From assembly GCA_020350725.1 (NCBI GenBank), contig CP070719.1, positions 927,329 to 991,328 on the forward strand: 64,000 nucleotides of DNA, written 5' to 3'. Numbering within the stretch: the stretch's first letter is position 1; each line of letters opens with the position of its first letter. The notes under the pieces were generated by a model that was not told where the DNA came from, searched no databases, and saw only the letters and a list, made by a program, of their open reading frames with translations. The translations under genes were made by a program, and so were the position numbers. Below are positions 1-9,193 of this stretch, in pieces. Source of the stretch: a bacterium. Its GTDB lineage: Bacteria > BMS3Abin14.

Positions 1-21
1 GTAATCTGAGCGACCCGACAT
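1..21 (-). CDS. 5' end of a further gene of the pse operon (truncated by window edge)
   Basis: An ATG at 21-19 opens a frame (MSGRSDY...) that runs off the window edge. It begins two bases after the stop of the PseF-PseG fusion and has a strong ribosome binding site (GAGGGGAG, minus strand, 34-27) five bases upstream. The spacing and strand suggest the next gene of the pseudaminic acid operon, for which PseH or PseI would be natural candidates. Seven codons are too few to identify it. Confidence 0.45.
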
Positions 22-23
22 GC

Positions 24-1868
24 CTACTCCCCTCGAAGGGCCAAGAGAACCTCGGATCCGACCGAAGACCCGTTACTTCCCGTCAAAGCCATGGATTTGA
101 CAGAAATTTCCATGAGACGGTCAGGATTGTTGAGGACCGATTTTAGAGTCCGGGTTATCAATTCAACATCGACCTTTTCACACCGACCAAGGTTGATCAC
201 TGCACCAGCCTCGTCCAAGGCCCGCGCTATTTCTAACTGGTTTTCAGCCACAACAAGAATAATGGAAGGGAGGCCCAGATAACATCTCTCCCAGGTTGTG
301 GTGCCACACGCCCCGATGGATAGATCCGACCGGGCCATCATTTGAGCCATGTTACTCACATGACGGTGGAAACGGAGGCCGGGTCTTTGGCCGTACCGTT
401 TTTGCAGATCCTCCGCATGCGGGTTCGAATATCCCAGAACGATATCGACTCTAAGATCGGCTCCGAGCTCGATGACTGCCTCCAGGGCCTTACCGGTCTC
501 GTTTGAGGAGTCTGTCCCGCCGAAGAAGATAAGCACCGTCTCTATAATGCCATCCCTCTTTTTCAGCTTAGCCCTGGCTTCTTTGAATTCAGGACGCAGC
601 AAAGCATGCCTGGGACCGAGCAGCATCCTGCAATGGGATGGCACCAGATCCCGATAAATATTCTCGTGATCATAGCGAAGATTCTGATCCAACAGGAGAT
701 CGCAATCGTGGGGCCGATTGGCCAGATCATCGATTACCATTATTCTGTCAACGAGGGAGCGCATCATCTGCTCCCACCTTCTGTCTATGCCGTAGTGGTC
801 AATTATGAGCCAGTCAACCGGCGATCCGGTTGAATTTATTTCCTCTATGGCCTGCGATGTGTCCAGGGCGTCCGTTTTCCAGTCCGTCCCCAGCCACTCT
901 TCATAACCATTGTCCTGAAATCTTCCGGATTCTGATTCCCTGTACTCGAGCTGTATGACTGGAATTTCCGCCTTATGGACGATTTCGGATAGATGACCGG
1001 GATGTTTCCGGGATATGAAAGTAACGTGATGGCCTTCGAGAAGCAGTACGTGGGCTAGAGTCAGGCATCTCATGACATGGCCGCTACCGATAAGATTTGA
1101 TGCGTCTACACGAAAAGCAACATGATAATTAATTTTTTTCTGAAGAACATGGGTGTTGATCTGGATCAGTTCAGGGCGTTTCCTGAGAAGCCTGACTACA
1201 TCATCTGTGGTAAACACTTCCCCTTCTTCAAAAAGGGATCCATAGATCTCCTTTATCAACGTGAAATCATCTTCTACGTCCAGTGTCCAACGGTGTTCAG
1301 AGAGGTCGGTGTCCGATCGGTAGTTCCTCAACCTGAATATGTCGGGGTGGTTATACATATAGGGTGTTACGTGTTCTCGTTCAAATGTTTCCTTCGCCTC
1401 CATATGGGCTTTTTCTAAAGCAGAATACGTGAAGATCTCAACATCGAGTCCGCGCGGGAAAGTTCTCTCCAAAGTATTGCTCAGGTAATCGATGGACTCC
1501 CCGTCCGATTTACGACCAGTAAAACTATTCAGCATACCGGTCAAAACCTGAGGATCCAAAAGAGGGCAATCCGAGGTGACTCGAACTATTACTTCAGCGC
1601 CTGCCTTGACCGCCGCTTCATAGTAACGTTCCAGGACATTTTCCTCGCTGCCCCGGTAGGACGCGACTCCATTCCGACAGGCCTCTTCCGCGATGACGTC
1701 ATCCTCTGGATTAATGGTGGTGGCAACGACAATGTCGTCCACCAAGGGGCAGGATCGGACTCTCTCTATGACGTGGCTCAGAACCGATCGACCGGCCAGG
1801 TCAAACATCACCTTCCCTGGAAGGCGGGTCGACCCCATGCGCGCCTGGACGATGGATACTACCCTCAA
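24..1868 (-). CDS. PseF-PseG fusion: CMP-pseudaminate synthase-type cytidylyltransferase plus UDP-sugar hydrolase
   Basis: A two-domain protein of 614 aa. Residues 1 to about 235 are a SpsF/PseF-type cytidylyltransferase with the nucleotide-binding motif QARMGSTRLPGK at 8-19. Residues from about 248 to the end match PseG, the GT-B-like hydrolase that removes UDP from UDP-2,4-diacetamido-2,4,6-trideoxy-L-altrose, with GSGHVMRCLTLA at 261-272. The two activities flank the PseI step of pseudaminic acid synthesis (hydrolysis before, CMP activation after) and are usually separate genes. The gene overlaps the stop of pseC by four bases, so it is in the same operon. Base composition is lower in GC than the LPS genes downstream, which may point to acquisition by transfer. 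The activities are inferred from family resemblance. Confidence 0.88.
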   Translation of the reverse strand: MRVVSIVQARMGSTRLPGKVMFDLAGRSVLSHVIERVRSCPLVDDIVVATTINPEDDVIAEEACRNGVASYRGSEENVLERYYEAAVKAGAEVIVRVTSDCPLLDPQVLTGMLNSFTGRKSDGESIDYLSNTLERTFPRGLDVEIFTYSALEKAHMEAKETFEREHVTPYMYNHPDIFRLRNYRSDTDLSEHRWTLDVEDDFTLIKEIYGSLFEEGEVFTTDDVVRLLRKRPELIQINTHVLQKKINYHVAFRVDASNLIGSGHVMRCLTLAHVLLLEGHHVTFISRKHPGHLSEIVHKAEIPVIQLEYRESESGRFQDNGYEEWLGTDWKTDALDTSQAIEEINSTGSPVDWLIIDHYGIDRRWEQMMRSLVDRIMVIDDLANRPHDCDLLLDQNLRYDHENIYRDLVPSHCRMLLGPRHALLRPEFKEARAKLKKRDGIIETVLIFFGGTDSSNETGKALEAVIELGADLRVDIVLGYSNPHAEDLQKRYGQRPGLRFHRHVSNMAQMMARSDLSIGACGTTTWERCYLGLPSIILVVAENQLEIARALDEAGAVINLGRCEKVDVELITRTLKSVLNNPDRLMEISVKSMALTGSNGSSVGSEVLLALRGE

Positions 1869-3031
1869 ACCATTAGCTCCTGAACAGTCTCCCGGACCAT
1901 ATCCACAACATAGCTGATGTCATCTTTCTTCATGAGAGGAAACAGCGGCAAGGTTAAGACCCTGGCGTAATATCTTTCAGCAACAGGGAAGTCACCATAG
2001 TGATGGGAAAGGCTTTTGCGGTAAAAAGGATGCCGATAAATCGGGATGTAGTGTACGTTCACGCCTAAGCCCTTCTCCCTCAGGCGGTTAAAAACATCCA
2101 AACGATCGAGGGTTCGGAACTGAATGACATATAAATGCCAGGAGGAATTCGCCCATGTGCTTTCTTGAGGCAAAATAAGTTCCTCAATGTTCTCAAAAGC
2201 CTTGTTGTAGGTTTGGGCGATCTTCCTGCGACGGGAGATAAAGGTATCAAGCCTCTTCATCTGGCTGAGTCCAAGGGCGCACTGGATGTCTGTGATGCGA
2301 TAATTAAAACCAAGTGCTTTCATCTCATAGTACCATGGTCCTTCAACGTTTCCGATAAGGTCCGGCTCTCGAGTGATCCCGTGGCTTCTAAAAAGGAGTA
2401 ATTTTTTGAAAATATATTCATCATTCGTGGTAATCATTCCGCCTTCACCGGAAGTTATATGCTTGACGGGGTGGAAACTGAACGTGGTCATGTGGCTGTG
2501 AGCACAGGAACCCACCTTGAAGGTCTGTCCTTCCCAACTGTAGGATGCCCCCAGAGCGTGGGCAGCATCCTCTATCAGGATCAGACCGTGTTCCTTGGCA
2601 ATCTCCCAGAGACGTGGCATGTCGCACGGGTGTCCGGCGAAATGAATCGGGATAACACCTCTGGTAGAAGGTGTGATTCTCTCGGCGACCCTGTCAGGAT
2701 CGATACAGATATTTTCCTCATTAATATCCGCAAGGACCGGGTTAGCTCCGGCATAAAGGATACAGTTCGCCGAAGCCACAAATGTTACTGGGGATGTAAT
2801 GACTTCATCTGTGGTATCGAATTCGGCTGCTAATGCCGCCAGATGGAGAGCCGCTGTACCGTTGGCTACCGCGACGGCATACCGTGCGCCGCAGTATTCA
2901 GCGAAGGCCCCCTCGAAACTCTCCACGGTCGGGCCCTGTGTGATCCAATCCGACCTGAGGACATCGACAACCGCCTCGATATCCTCGTCCGTGATCCACT
3001 GGCGGCCATATGGGATGAATCTTTTAGACAA
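1865..3031 (-). CDS. pseC: UDP-4-amino-4,6-dideoxy-N-acetyl-L-altrosamine transaminase
   Basis: A 388-aa fold-type I PLP aminotransferase of the DegT/DnrJ/EryC1 family. It starts with the PseC-like MSKRFIPYGRQWI and has the PLP lysine in the FSFHPVKHITSGEGG region (about residues 180-200). PseC aminates the 4-keto sugar made by PseB, using glutamate. The neighbours, a PseB-type dehydratase upstream and a PseF-PseG fusion downstream, decide the sub-family; alone it could be another sugar aminotransferase. It begins five bases after the pseB stop, as in an operon. Confidence 0.88.
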   Translation of the reverse strand: MSKRFIPYGRQWITDEDIEAVVDVLRSDWITQGPTVESFEGAFAEYCGARYAVAVANGTAALHLAALAAEFDTTDEVITSPVTFVASANCILYAGANPVLADINEENICIDPDRVAERITPSTRGVIPIHFAGHPCDMPRLWEIAKEHGLILIEDAAHALGASYSWEGQTFKVGSCAHSHMTTFSFHPVKHITSGEGGMITTNDEYIFKKLLLFRSHGITREPDLIGNVEGPWYYEMKALGFNYRITDIQCALGLSQMKRLDTFISRRRKIAQTYNKAFENIEELILPQESTWANSSWHLYVIQFRTLDRLDVFNRLREKGLGVNVHYIPIYRHPFYRKSLSHHYGDFPVAERYYARVLTLPLFPLMKKDDISYVVDMVRETVQELMV

Positions 3032-3036
3032 ACTTT

Positions 3037-4047
3037 CTAGACCTCAAAGTGAGGGTCGCAATTCTCCCTGATCAGCTCCCTGATTTGATTCACCGTAAGC
3101 CATTCGCTGTTGGTTCCACTATTGTAGCGGAAACCGTCGGGACAAAGCCTCCCACCGTTTTTCTTCATATACTCATCGGCGTCCATGAACTGAAGGGCGG
3201 GAAGGATAACATAGTGATCGTCAAACTCGAGGGAACTTAGGGCATCCGTTTCGGTGATCATCTCCTCATGTAGCTTCTCCCCCGGCCGGATACCGACCAC
3301 CTCTGTTCTGCATCCGGGACAGACGGCTTCTGCGAGATCCGTAATCCTGAAACTGGGAATCTTAGGGACAAAAATCTCCCCACCCCACATCCTCTCCAGG
3401 CACTTAAGGACAAAATCGACACCCTCTTGCAGGGTTATGTTAAATCGCGTCATCCTCTCGTCCGTAACAGGAAGGATACCCTTGTCTCTTTTTTCCAGGA
3501 AAAACGGAATGACGCTACCGCGGCTTCCCATGACGTTGCCGTACCGCACCACCGAGAATTTAAGGTCCCTTAAGCCCTTGAAACTGTTGGCCGCTATAAA
3601 GAGCTTGTCCGAGCACAGCTTTGTCGCTCCGTACAGATTTATCGGTCCGGCCGCTTTGTCTGTGCTCAGAGCCACGACCTTCTTTACATCCCTTTCCAGA
3701 CAAACTTCGATCACATTCTGCGCACCTATAATGTTGGTCTTGATCGTTTCAAAGGGATTATATTCCGCTGTGGGAACGTGCTTGAGGGCTGCGGCATGTA
3801 CGACTACGTCAATTCTCTCCATAGCCCTGTACAGCCGGTCCTTGTCCCTGACATCGCCGATAAAATACCTGAGCTGCTCATATTTCTCGACGGGGAACCT
3901 TTGGGCCATATCGAACTGTTTATGTTCGTCCCGTGAAAATACCACGACCCTTCTGACCCGTGGATACCGGTTGATGATATTCTCGATAAACTTCTGGCCG
4001 AAGGAACCGGTGCCTCCGGTTACCAAAACTGAATGTTCATTTAGCAA
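3037..4047 (-). CDS. pseB: UDP-N-acetylglucosamine 4,6-dehydratase (inverting)
   Basis: A 336-aa short-chain dehydrogenase/reductase of the PseB/FlaA1 type. The NAD(P)-binding motif VTGGTGSFGQKF is at about 9-20, and the catalytic STDKAA...YGATK stretch is at about 127-143. PseB converts UDP-GlcNAc to the UDP-4-keto-6-deoxy-L-arabino-hexulose and begins pseudaminic acid synthesis for flagellin or surface glycan modification. It is the first gene of the cluster in this window and is followed closely by pseC. Confidence 0.9.
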   Translation of the reverse strand: MLNEHSVLVTGGTGSFGQKFIENIINRYPRVRRVVVFSRDEHKQFDMAQRFPVEKYEQLRYFIGDVRDKDRLYRAMERIDVVVHAAALKHVPTAEYNPFETIKTNIIGAQNVIEVCLERDVKKVVALSTDKAAGPINLYGATKLCSDKLFIAANSFKGLRDLKFSVVRYGNVMGSRGSVIPFFLEKRDKGILPVTDERMTRFNITLQEGVDFVLKCLERMWGGEIFVPKIPSFRITDLAEAVCPGCRTEVVGIRPGEKLHEEMITETDALSSLEFDDHYVILPALQFMDADEYMKKNGGRLCPDGFRYNSGTNSEWLTVNQIRELIRENCDPHFEV

Positions 4048-4195
4048 AGAGTTCTCCTTTGGCTATCCATCGCTATTATTGGAGATGGGTTGTTGGCCGA
4101 AAGAAAGAGGTACCCGGTTATTCTTCCTCTCCACTCCGTGGGCCATGCGGACTGAAAACTAGAGAGGTTAAACATGAGCATTATTATCACATAAG

Positions 4196-5491
4196 CTATG
4201 GCTCGCCAAACTTCATTTTCAGGATTTCCAGAACGATATCTGCGTTTCTATTCGAAGCACCGGTAGAGCCTCTCAGGGCATTCATGGATGCGTGGCCCAT
4301 CGACATGCGCAGCTCTTCGTCCTGTTTTAGTCTTACGGCAGCCTCCTTAAGGGCATGGCTGTCATCAACTATCCAACAACCATTACCCTTGATGAGAATA
4401 TCCGTTACGTCTCTGAAATTATGCATATTCGGCCCGGTGAGAACGGGTTTGCCGTGCATGGCCGGCTCCAGCAGATTATGCCCTCCCACAGGCACAAGAC
4501 TGCCTCCGACAAAAGCGATGTCGGCCATAGCATAGAAACCATCCAAAACCCCCATTGCATCGACCAGCATTACATTCGAATCCATCCCGGCAGGATGGTT
4601 AAGTGCTGAGTAACGCACGAAGGATATATTCCTTCTGCTCAACAGGGTCTCCACTTCGTCAAAACGTTCCGGATGCCGCGGAACAAGAACAATCTTGGAT
4701 CCCTCCAATCCCGGTTCTCCAAGAATATCGATCAAGACCTCTTCTTCACCTCTGTGTGTACTGCCTGCTACCAGAAGGAAGGAATCTTTTGCCCAGTCAT
4801 GAACGGCATCAGGCAGAGCAAATTGTTTTGGCCTAATATCGTACTTCATGTTCCCCGTTACCTGGACCCTGTCCTCAGGGGCCCCGAGAGCTATGACCCT
4901 TCTGGCATCCTCCTCGCTCTGCATGAGGAGGACATCAAAGATTCTCATAAAAGGCCCGAAGAACCAGCGGAAGAATCTGTACCTGGTGAAGGAACGGTCG
5001 GATATCCGGCCGTTGACGAGAACGACCGGTATCCTCTGTCTATAGCAGGTGTAGAGGAAATTGGGCCATATCTCCGTCTCAGTGGTCACAAACAGAGAAG
5101 GTCTTATCCGGGAAAGGGCCCTCTTTACCGGGATGAGGAGATCGAGGGGGAAGTAAAAGATCCTGTCAGCGCTTTCAATTTCACGACGGGCGGTGCCATG
5201 CCCCGTTACCGTCACAGTGGAGAGTAAAAGGCGGCAGTTGCCTGTCAGTTTCTCTGAGAGAAGCTTTACCATGGGTGATACAGCCCGGACCTCTCCCACA
5301 GATACGGCGTGGATCCAGACGTTATTTCCACTATCCTGTGGAGCCCAGCCTAATCTCTCCTTGATGCCCGCTTTTCTCCTGGGGACGAAGATAAGCTGGA
5401 GGATGACCCAGGGCAGGAGAGCCAAGGACACGCCGTGGAGGATCAGGTTATATAGGGCAATTCTCCACCCGAGCCCCTGTACCTTACTCAC
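4196..5491 (-). CDS. waaA: 3-deoxy-D-manno-octulosonic acid transferase (Kdo transferase)
   Basis: A 431-aa GT30-family protein that transfers Kdo from CMP-Kdo to lipid IVA at the inner membrane. An N-terminal membrane anchor lies at about residues 12-36. It is followed by the family motifs WIHAVSVGEV, TETEIWPN and, near the C-terminus, GGSLVPVGGHNLLEPA. The start is a GTG at 5491 that overlaps the DUF3108 gene stop by eight bases (GTGAGTAA), so translation is probably coupled. Length is normal. One cannot tell from sequence whether it adds one or two Kdo residues. Confidence 0.93.
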   Translation of the reverse strand: MSKVQGLGWRIALYNLILHGVSLALLPWVILQLIFVPRRKAGIKERLGWAPQDSGNNVWIHAVSVGEVRAVSPMVKLLSEKLTGNCRLLLSTVTVTGHGTARREIESADRIFYFPLDLLIPVKRALSRIRPSLFVTTETEIWPNFLYTCYRQRIPVVLVNGRISDRSFTRYRFFRWFFGPFMRIFDVLLMQSEEDARRVIALGAPEDRVQVTGNMKYDIRPKQFALPDAVHDWAKDSFLLVAGSTHRGEEEVLIDILGEPGLEGSKIVLVPRHPERFDEVETLLSRRNISFVRYSALNHPAGMDSNVMLVDAMGVLDGFYAMADIAFVGGSLVPVGGHNLLEPAMHGKPVLTGPNMHNFRDVTDILIKGNGCWIVDDSHALKEAAVRLKQDEELRMSMGHASMNALRGSTGASNRNADIVLEILKMKFGEP

Positions 5492-6281
5492 TCTTATTCA
5501 TCCCTTCCGGTGAAGTATCCGCAGCATCGATGTATTGAACCAACTCGGCGTTGATGCTGCCGACGCTGACCTTGCTCCTCATCAAAACGGGTATGTGGCG
5601 TTCGTCGTCCGTCATCCACACGAACAATTCACCCTTTCTGCGGAAAATTCCTTCGAACTTCAGTTTCGGCTGGACCTTGATTGTCATAAACCGGCCCGCA
5701 GCCACCTCCACTTCTTCTCGGGCAAGGACGTCCACCTCGAGTTCATAGTTCTTTCTGTTGTCGAAGACCTTGAATGTCACACTGTCACCGACAGCGAACT
5801 GCATGTTCCTCATGGCATAGAGGGAGGACAGGGTGTCGTATGTCTGTCTTTCTATCTCGTACACAATGTTGCTTGTCCTATCATCCTCCCTCTCGATCCT
5901 CTTCACCAGCTGCCTGTTCTGGTCGAAGAGGAAGATCCTGTCACTCCTCTTACTTCCCTCCCGCATGTGATGGATGTACTTTCTCGGCAGGCCGTCCTCA
6001 GGGGATATGTGGGACTCGTAGCGGTTGCGGACCGGATAGATCATGTCGATGACCGCACGTGATTCGGCTGTATTGACAAGCTTATATATGGTTCTGCCCC
6101 TGAGGTCCTTTGCCTCTTCCACAGACATGACGGTGTCTGCGGCAGCGATACCTGCCCAGGTCAGAACGAATTCGAGACGTTCCCCGGGACCGAAGGCACT
6201 GACGGGACTGGTATCCCCTTCAATTGGAAAGCATGCCAGAAAGAACAGGATGATGGTGGCAAAAGAAATCCTGGAAATCAT
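5484..6281 (-). CDS. DUF3108 domain-containing exported protein
   Basis: A 265-aa protein with an N-terminal signal peptide (hydrophobic stretch at about residues 5-22) and a DUF3108 region beginning GERLEFVLTWAGI. DUF3108 proteins are predicted periplasmic beta-rich proteins of unknown role, often encoded near LPS or envelope genes. It overlaps the gmhB stop by four bases and the waaA start by eight, placing it inside an LPS-core operon. A role in LPS assembly is plausible only from this context. Confidence 0.8.
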   Translation of the reverse strand: MISRISFATIILFFLACFPIEGDTSPVSAFGPGERLEFVLTWAGIAAADTVMSVEEAKDLRGRTIYKLVNTAESRAVIDMIYPVRNRYESHISPEDGLPRKYIHHMREGSKRSDRIFLFDQNRQLVKRIEREDDRTSNIVYEIERQTYDTLSSLYAMRNMQFAVGDSVTFKVFDNRKNYELEVDVLAREEVEVAAGRFMTIKVQPKLKFEGIFRRKGELFVWMTDDERHIPVLMRSKVSVGSINAELVQYIDAADTSPEGMNKSE

Positions 6282-6838
6282 GATCCTTCTCCTGCGATCA
6301 TCCGGGCGGCCTCCAAAAGATCCTTCGCCCTTGCAGTACCCTCCGGAACTGTGCCCTTATCCTCCCTTCCGGTGACCACGAGGATGGACCTTGCCCCTGC
6401 CCTCTGGGCCATAATGATGTCCCTGGCTGCGTCACCGACAACCCAGGACCGCTGAATATCGAGGGAAAAATCAGCCACCGCCCGTTGGGTCATCTTTATC
6501 CCCGGCTTCCGACATGCACAGCCGTCATCCGGCGAGTGGGGACAGTGATATATCCCTTTGATGTGGATTCCCTTTTCGTCCAGAAGCGCCGAAAGACGAA
6601 GATTGACGGCAATCGCGTCCTCATCTGAAAAGTATCCCCTTCCGATTCCCGATTGATTGGTGACCACGATCAGAACGTAACCAGCCTGCTGGAGGATCCG
6701 AAGGGCCTCGATGGCGCCCGGCAGAAAATGAATGCCTTCCGGATCCCCGAGGTATCCCGTCTCGTCGATGATCGTTCCATCCCGGTCGAGAAGCACAGCG
6801 GGATGTAATTCTTTATCGTTGTCGGATCGATCACTCAT
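6278..6838 (-). CDS. gmhB: D-glycero-beta-D-manno-heptose 1,7-bisphosphate 7-phosphatase
   Basis: A HAD-superfamily phosphatase of 186 aa. It has the nucleophile motif LLDRDGTIID and the GmhB zinc-binding loop CPHSPDDGCACRKPG (Cys-x-His then Cys-x-Cys). It dephosphorylates heptose 1,7-bisphosphate during ADP-heptose synthesis for the inner core. The ATG at 6838 was chosen because conserved sequence begins shortly after it; the longer frame to 6949 adds 37 unconserved residues that run through repeat sequence. It shares an operon with waaA. Confidence 0.9.
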   Translation of the reverse strand: MSDRSDNDKELHPAVLLDRDGTIIDETGYLGDPEGIHFLPGAIEALRILQQAGYVLIVVTNQSGIGRGYFSDEDAIAVNLRLSALLDEKGIHIKGIYHCPHSPDDGCACRKPGIKMTQRAVADFSLDIQRSWVVGDAARDIIMAQRAGARSILVVTGREDKGTVPEGTARAKDLLEAARMIAGEGS

Positions 6839-6862
6839 GTGAGTTTCAGGTTCCCAACATTT

Positions 6863-7017
6863 GATCCAGAGTCCAAAATCCAAATCCCGGAATAATGATC
6901 TCAAAAGAAGTGGGCCGCACCCTGGAATACCGACTGGAGCACCACACATTGGGTGAAGGAGAACACTCCCTGATCCCGCCAGGAGTCCTGCTTTTGGATT
7001 TAGGATTTAGGATTTTG
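6863..7017. repeat. Inverted pair of degenerate 7-bp tandem arrays
   Basis: Two short arrays with 7-base period face each other. 6863-6890 reads as units such as ATCCAGA, GTCCAAA, ATCCAAA. 6992-7017 reads TTTTGGA, TTTAGGA, TTTAGGA, roughly the reverse complement. They bracket about 100 bp between gmhB and the lpxL-type gene. The second array overlaps the last codons and the TAA stop of the acyltransferase gene. Confidence 0.65.
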
Positions 7018-7908
7018 ACCGATCGATTCCCCTTCCGGCCTGGTTTTCCACCTGTTGTGTATCCACATCCACTGCTCCGGATATCTGCGCACGACCTTTT
7101 CCGTCCAAAGGGTGTAGGCTTTCGTCCTCTCCTTAACGTCCTCTTCCTTGTCCTGGAGCGGCGTCCACGTCATGACGGGTTCAATAACGATCCTGTGCTT
7201 CCTTCCTGTGCGGTGAATGTAGGCCGGCACGACCGCTGCCCCTGTTTTCCTGGCCAGGACACCCAAACTGCTCAGGGTGGAGGCCTCCCGGTTAAAGAAA
7301 GGGACGAAGATGCCGTCTTTTGCCAAGGCGTTCTGGTCCAGAACGAAACCGACGATCCCTCCATTCCTGAGGTGCTGAAGGATTTCCCTCATGTTGCCGC
7401 TGCCGGCGAAAACCGTGGCCCCGGATGATTCCCGGGCCATTATCACCGCCCTGTTAACCGCTACGTTCCTGATGTTCTTGGTTATGCTGCCCATGGGATA
7501 CCCCCGAAGGGCCAGGGCAATGCCCAGCAGATCGACGTTGTCCAGATGAACGGTAAGGAGAAGGACTCCCCGCCCTTTGTCCAGGGATGACCGGAGATGC
7601 TCCTCGCCGACAAAATCGATAATGCCGTCTATTCTGTGGCCCATAAGGGATGGAAAAGCCAGGTACTCCATGAAGGCCATGCCCAGGTTCATGAAGGACC
7701 TCCTGGCAATGGATCTTAATTCCTTTTCCGAATGGGTATCTCCCAGGGATTGCCTGAGGTTGTCCATCGCCAGCCGTCTCCTCCTGCCAGCGAGAACATA
7801 CCCGAGCAGCCCGATCGGTTTGCCAATTTCCAGCGCCCAGAACCGGGGCAAAACCCGCCCGAACGCAAACAATAACCTTAACAGGGCCGAGATGATCCGA
7901 TCAGCCAT
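7000..7908 (-). CDS. lpxL: Lipid A acyltransferase (LpxL/HtrB family)
   Basis: A 302-aa member of the lysophospholipid acyltransferase (LABLAT) superfamily that adds a secondary acyl chain to Kdo-lipid A. The catalytic HX4D motif is visible as HLDNVD, and the membrane-anchored N-terminus (LLRLLFAFGRVL) is typical. The ATG at 7908 gives an eight-base overlap with the lpxK stop; the longer frame to 8004 would overlap lpxK by about 100 bases. The C-terminal NPKS and the stop codon are encoded by units of a 7-bp repeat, so the gene's end seems to be set by the repeat. Acyl-chain specificity is unknown. Confidence 0.88.
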   Translation of the reverse strand: MADRIISALLRLLFAFGRVLPRFWALEIGKPIGLLGYVLAGRRRRLAMDNLRQSLGDTHSEKELRSIARRSFMNLGMAFMEYLAFPSLMGHRIDGIIDFVGEEHLRSSLDKGRGVLLLTVHLDNVDLLGIALALRGYPMGSITKNIRNVAVNRAVIMARESSGATVFAGSGNMREILQHLRNGGIVGFVLDQNALAKDGIFVPFFNREASTLSSLGVLARKTGAAVVPAYIHRTGRKHRIVIEPVMTWTPLQDKEEDVKERTKAYTLWTEKVVRRYPEQWMWIHNRWKTRPEGESIGQNPKS

Positions 7909-8998
7909 CTCCTGCTCCGCCGGCACGCTCTCCCACCAGGGAAATGACACGGTCGATGAGGATGTCCTCACCCGAGAGAAATACTGCGTCCATCGCCAGG
8001 GCATAGCAGGGAATCGTCGGACGACGGGACGGCCAGCGTACCAGATCCTTCTCCGTGGTCAACAGTGCCCGGGCTCCCATCTTTTCAGCCCTCTCGGAAA
8101 GGAAGTTCACCTCATGAGATGAATACCGGTGATGATCCCGAAAACGGACATGGTCGACCACGATCAGGGGCAACTCTCTCAGGGACAATTCGAAAGAACG
8201 GGGGTTGGCGATCCCGGAAAACGCCAGGAAATGTGTGGATTCGAGATCTCTCACGTTCAATACCCTGTCCTCTCCGGGATGGATGAGTCCCACAGGAACA
8301 TAGTTGGCCCAGGATATCGGAGCATCGGTCATTTCCTTTAGACTTCCGGTGAACTTTTCATCAATGGCCCCCGCTTTGGTGACCACGATGAAGTCGGCGT
8401 CCCTCAGCCTGGTTGCGGGCTCCCGCAGGATACCGGAGGGAATCAGGGTGCCATTGCCCAGCCTTCTGTGATCGTCGATAACCACAACATCAAGGTCTCG
8501 GTGAAGGGCAAAATGTTGAAATCCGTCATCCAACAGGAACAGGTCAATTTCCCTTCTGCCGATGGCGTACAACCCCGCCCGATATCTGTCGGCGCAGACA
8601 TAAATGGGCACATCCTCCAGTTTTTGGGACATGAGTGTCGGTTCGTCGCCGGCCCGCAGGGCTCCCGGTCCGATGGAATCGTGGAGTTCCGAGATCGCTC
8701 CCTTCTTTCCTTCCTTAAAACTACCGTACCCTCTTGTGAGAACAGCAACCCTGATCCCTCGTTTCCGGAGGCGGGACGCCAACCATATCACGAGGGGCGT
8801 CTTGCCGCCCCCGCCCACCGCAATGTTGCCCACACTGACAACCGGCCTGGGAAGTCGTCTGATCCTCCTGAGCCGGCGGCGAAATATCATTCGATTAAAG
8901 GCACTTACAGCGCCGTACAGAAGGGAAAGGGCAAACAGCAGGGGGATCAGCCAGAACGGGGGCCCGTCCAGAATCTTTGCCAGACCTCTACGATCCAT
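7901..8998 (-). CDS. lpxK: Tetraacyldisaccharide 4'-kinase
   Basis: A 365-aa LpxK that phosphorylates the 4' position of the tetraacyldisaccharide-1-phosphate to give lipid IVA. The N-terminus has a membrane helix (about residues 14-32). It is followed by the P-loop-like VGNIAVGGGGKTPLVIWLA, and LLDDGFQH is present at about 155-162. Length is normal. It is followed, with overlap, by the lpxL-type gene and preceded by a Trm112-like gene, forming a lipid A maturation operon with msbA. Confidence 0.93.
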   Translation of the reverse strand: MDRRGLAKILDGPPFWLIPLLFALSLLYGAVSAFNRMIFRRRLRRIRRLPRPVVSVGNIAVGGGGKTPLVIWLASRLRKRGIRVAVLTRGYGSFKEGKKGAISELHDSIGPGALRAGDEPTLMSQKLEDVPIYVCADRYRAGLYAIGRREIDLFLLDDGFQHFALHRDLDVVVIDDHRRLGNGTLIPSGILREPATRLRDADFIVVTKAGAIDEKFTGSLKEMTDAPISWANYVPVGLIHPGEDRVLNVRDLESTHFLAFSGIANPRSFELSLRELPLIVVDHVRFRDHHRYSSHEVNFLSERAEKMGARALLTTEKDLVRWPSRRPTIPCYALAMDAVFLSGEDILIDRVISLVGERAGGAGDG

Positions 8999-9004
8999 CC
9001 GAAT

Positions 9005-9172
9005 TCAAATCTCTTCTGCCTCGTCGATGAGCATAATGGGGATGTCATCCTCAATGCGGTACCTCAGTCTGCAGGTGTCACAAGTGAGGCCTTTCCCGTC
9101 CTCCTGTAGCTCGATCGGTCCCTTGCACTTGGGACAGGCCAGGATCTCTAAGAGTTCTTTATCTATCGCCAT
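9005..9172 (-). CDS. Trm112-like small zinc-ribbon protein
   Basis: A 55-aa protein (MAIDKELLEILACPKC...) of the YcaR/Trm112 family with two Cys pairs, C13/C16 and C31/C34, expected to bind zinc. Bacterial members commonly sit next to lpxK, as here, with unknown role. The ATG at 9172 matches the family start; an upstream extension to 9271 would be translated repeat sequence. It ends six bases before the lpxK start. Confidence 0.88.
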   Translation of the reverse strand: MAIDKELLEILACPKCKGPIELQEDGKGLTCDTCRLRYRIEDDIPIMLIDEAEEI

Positions 9173-9193
9173 AACGATCTCCTGAAGAATAGA

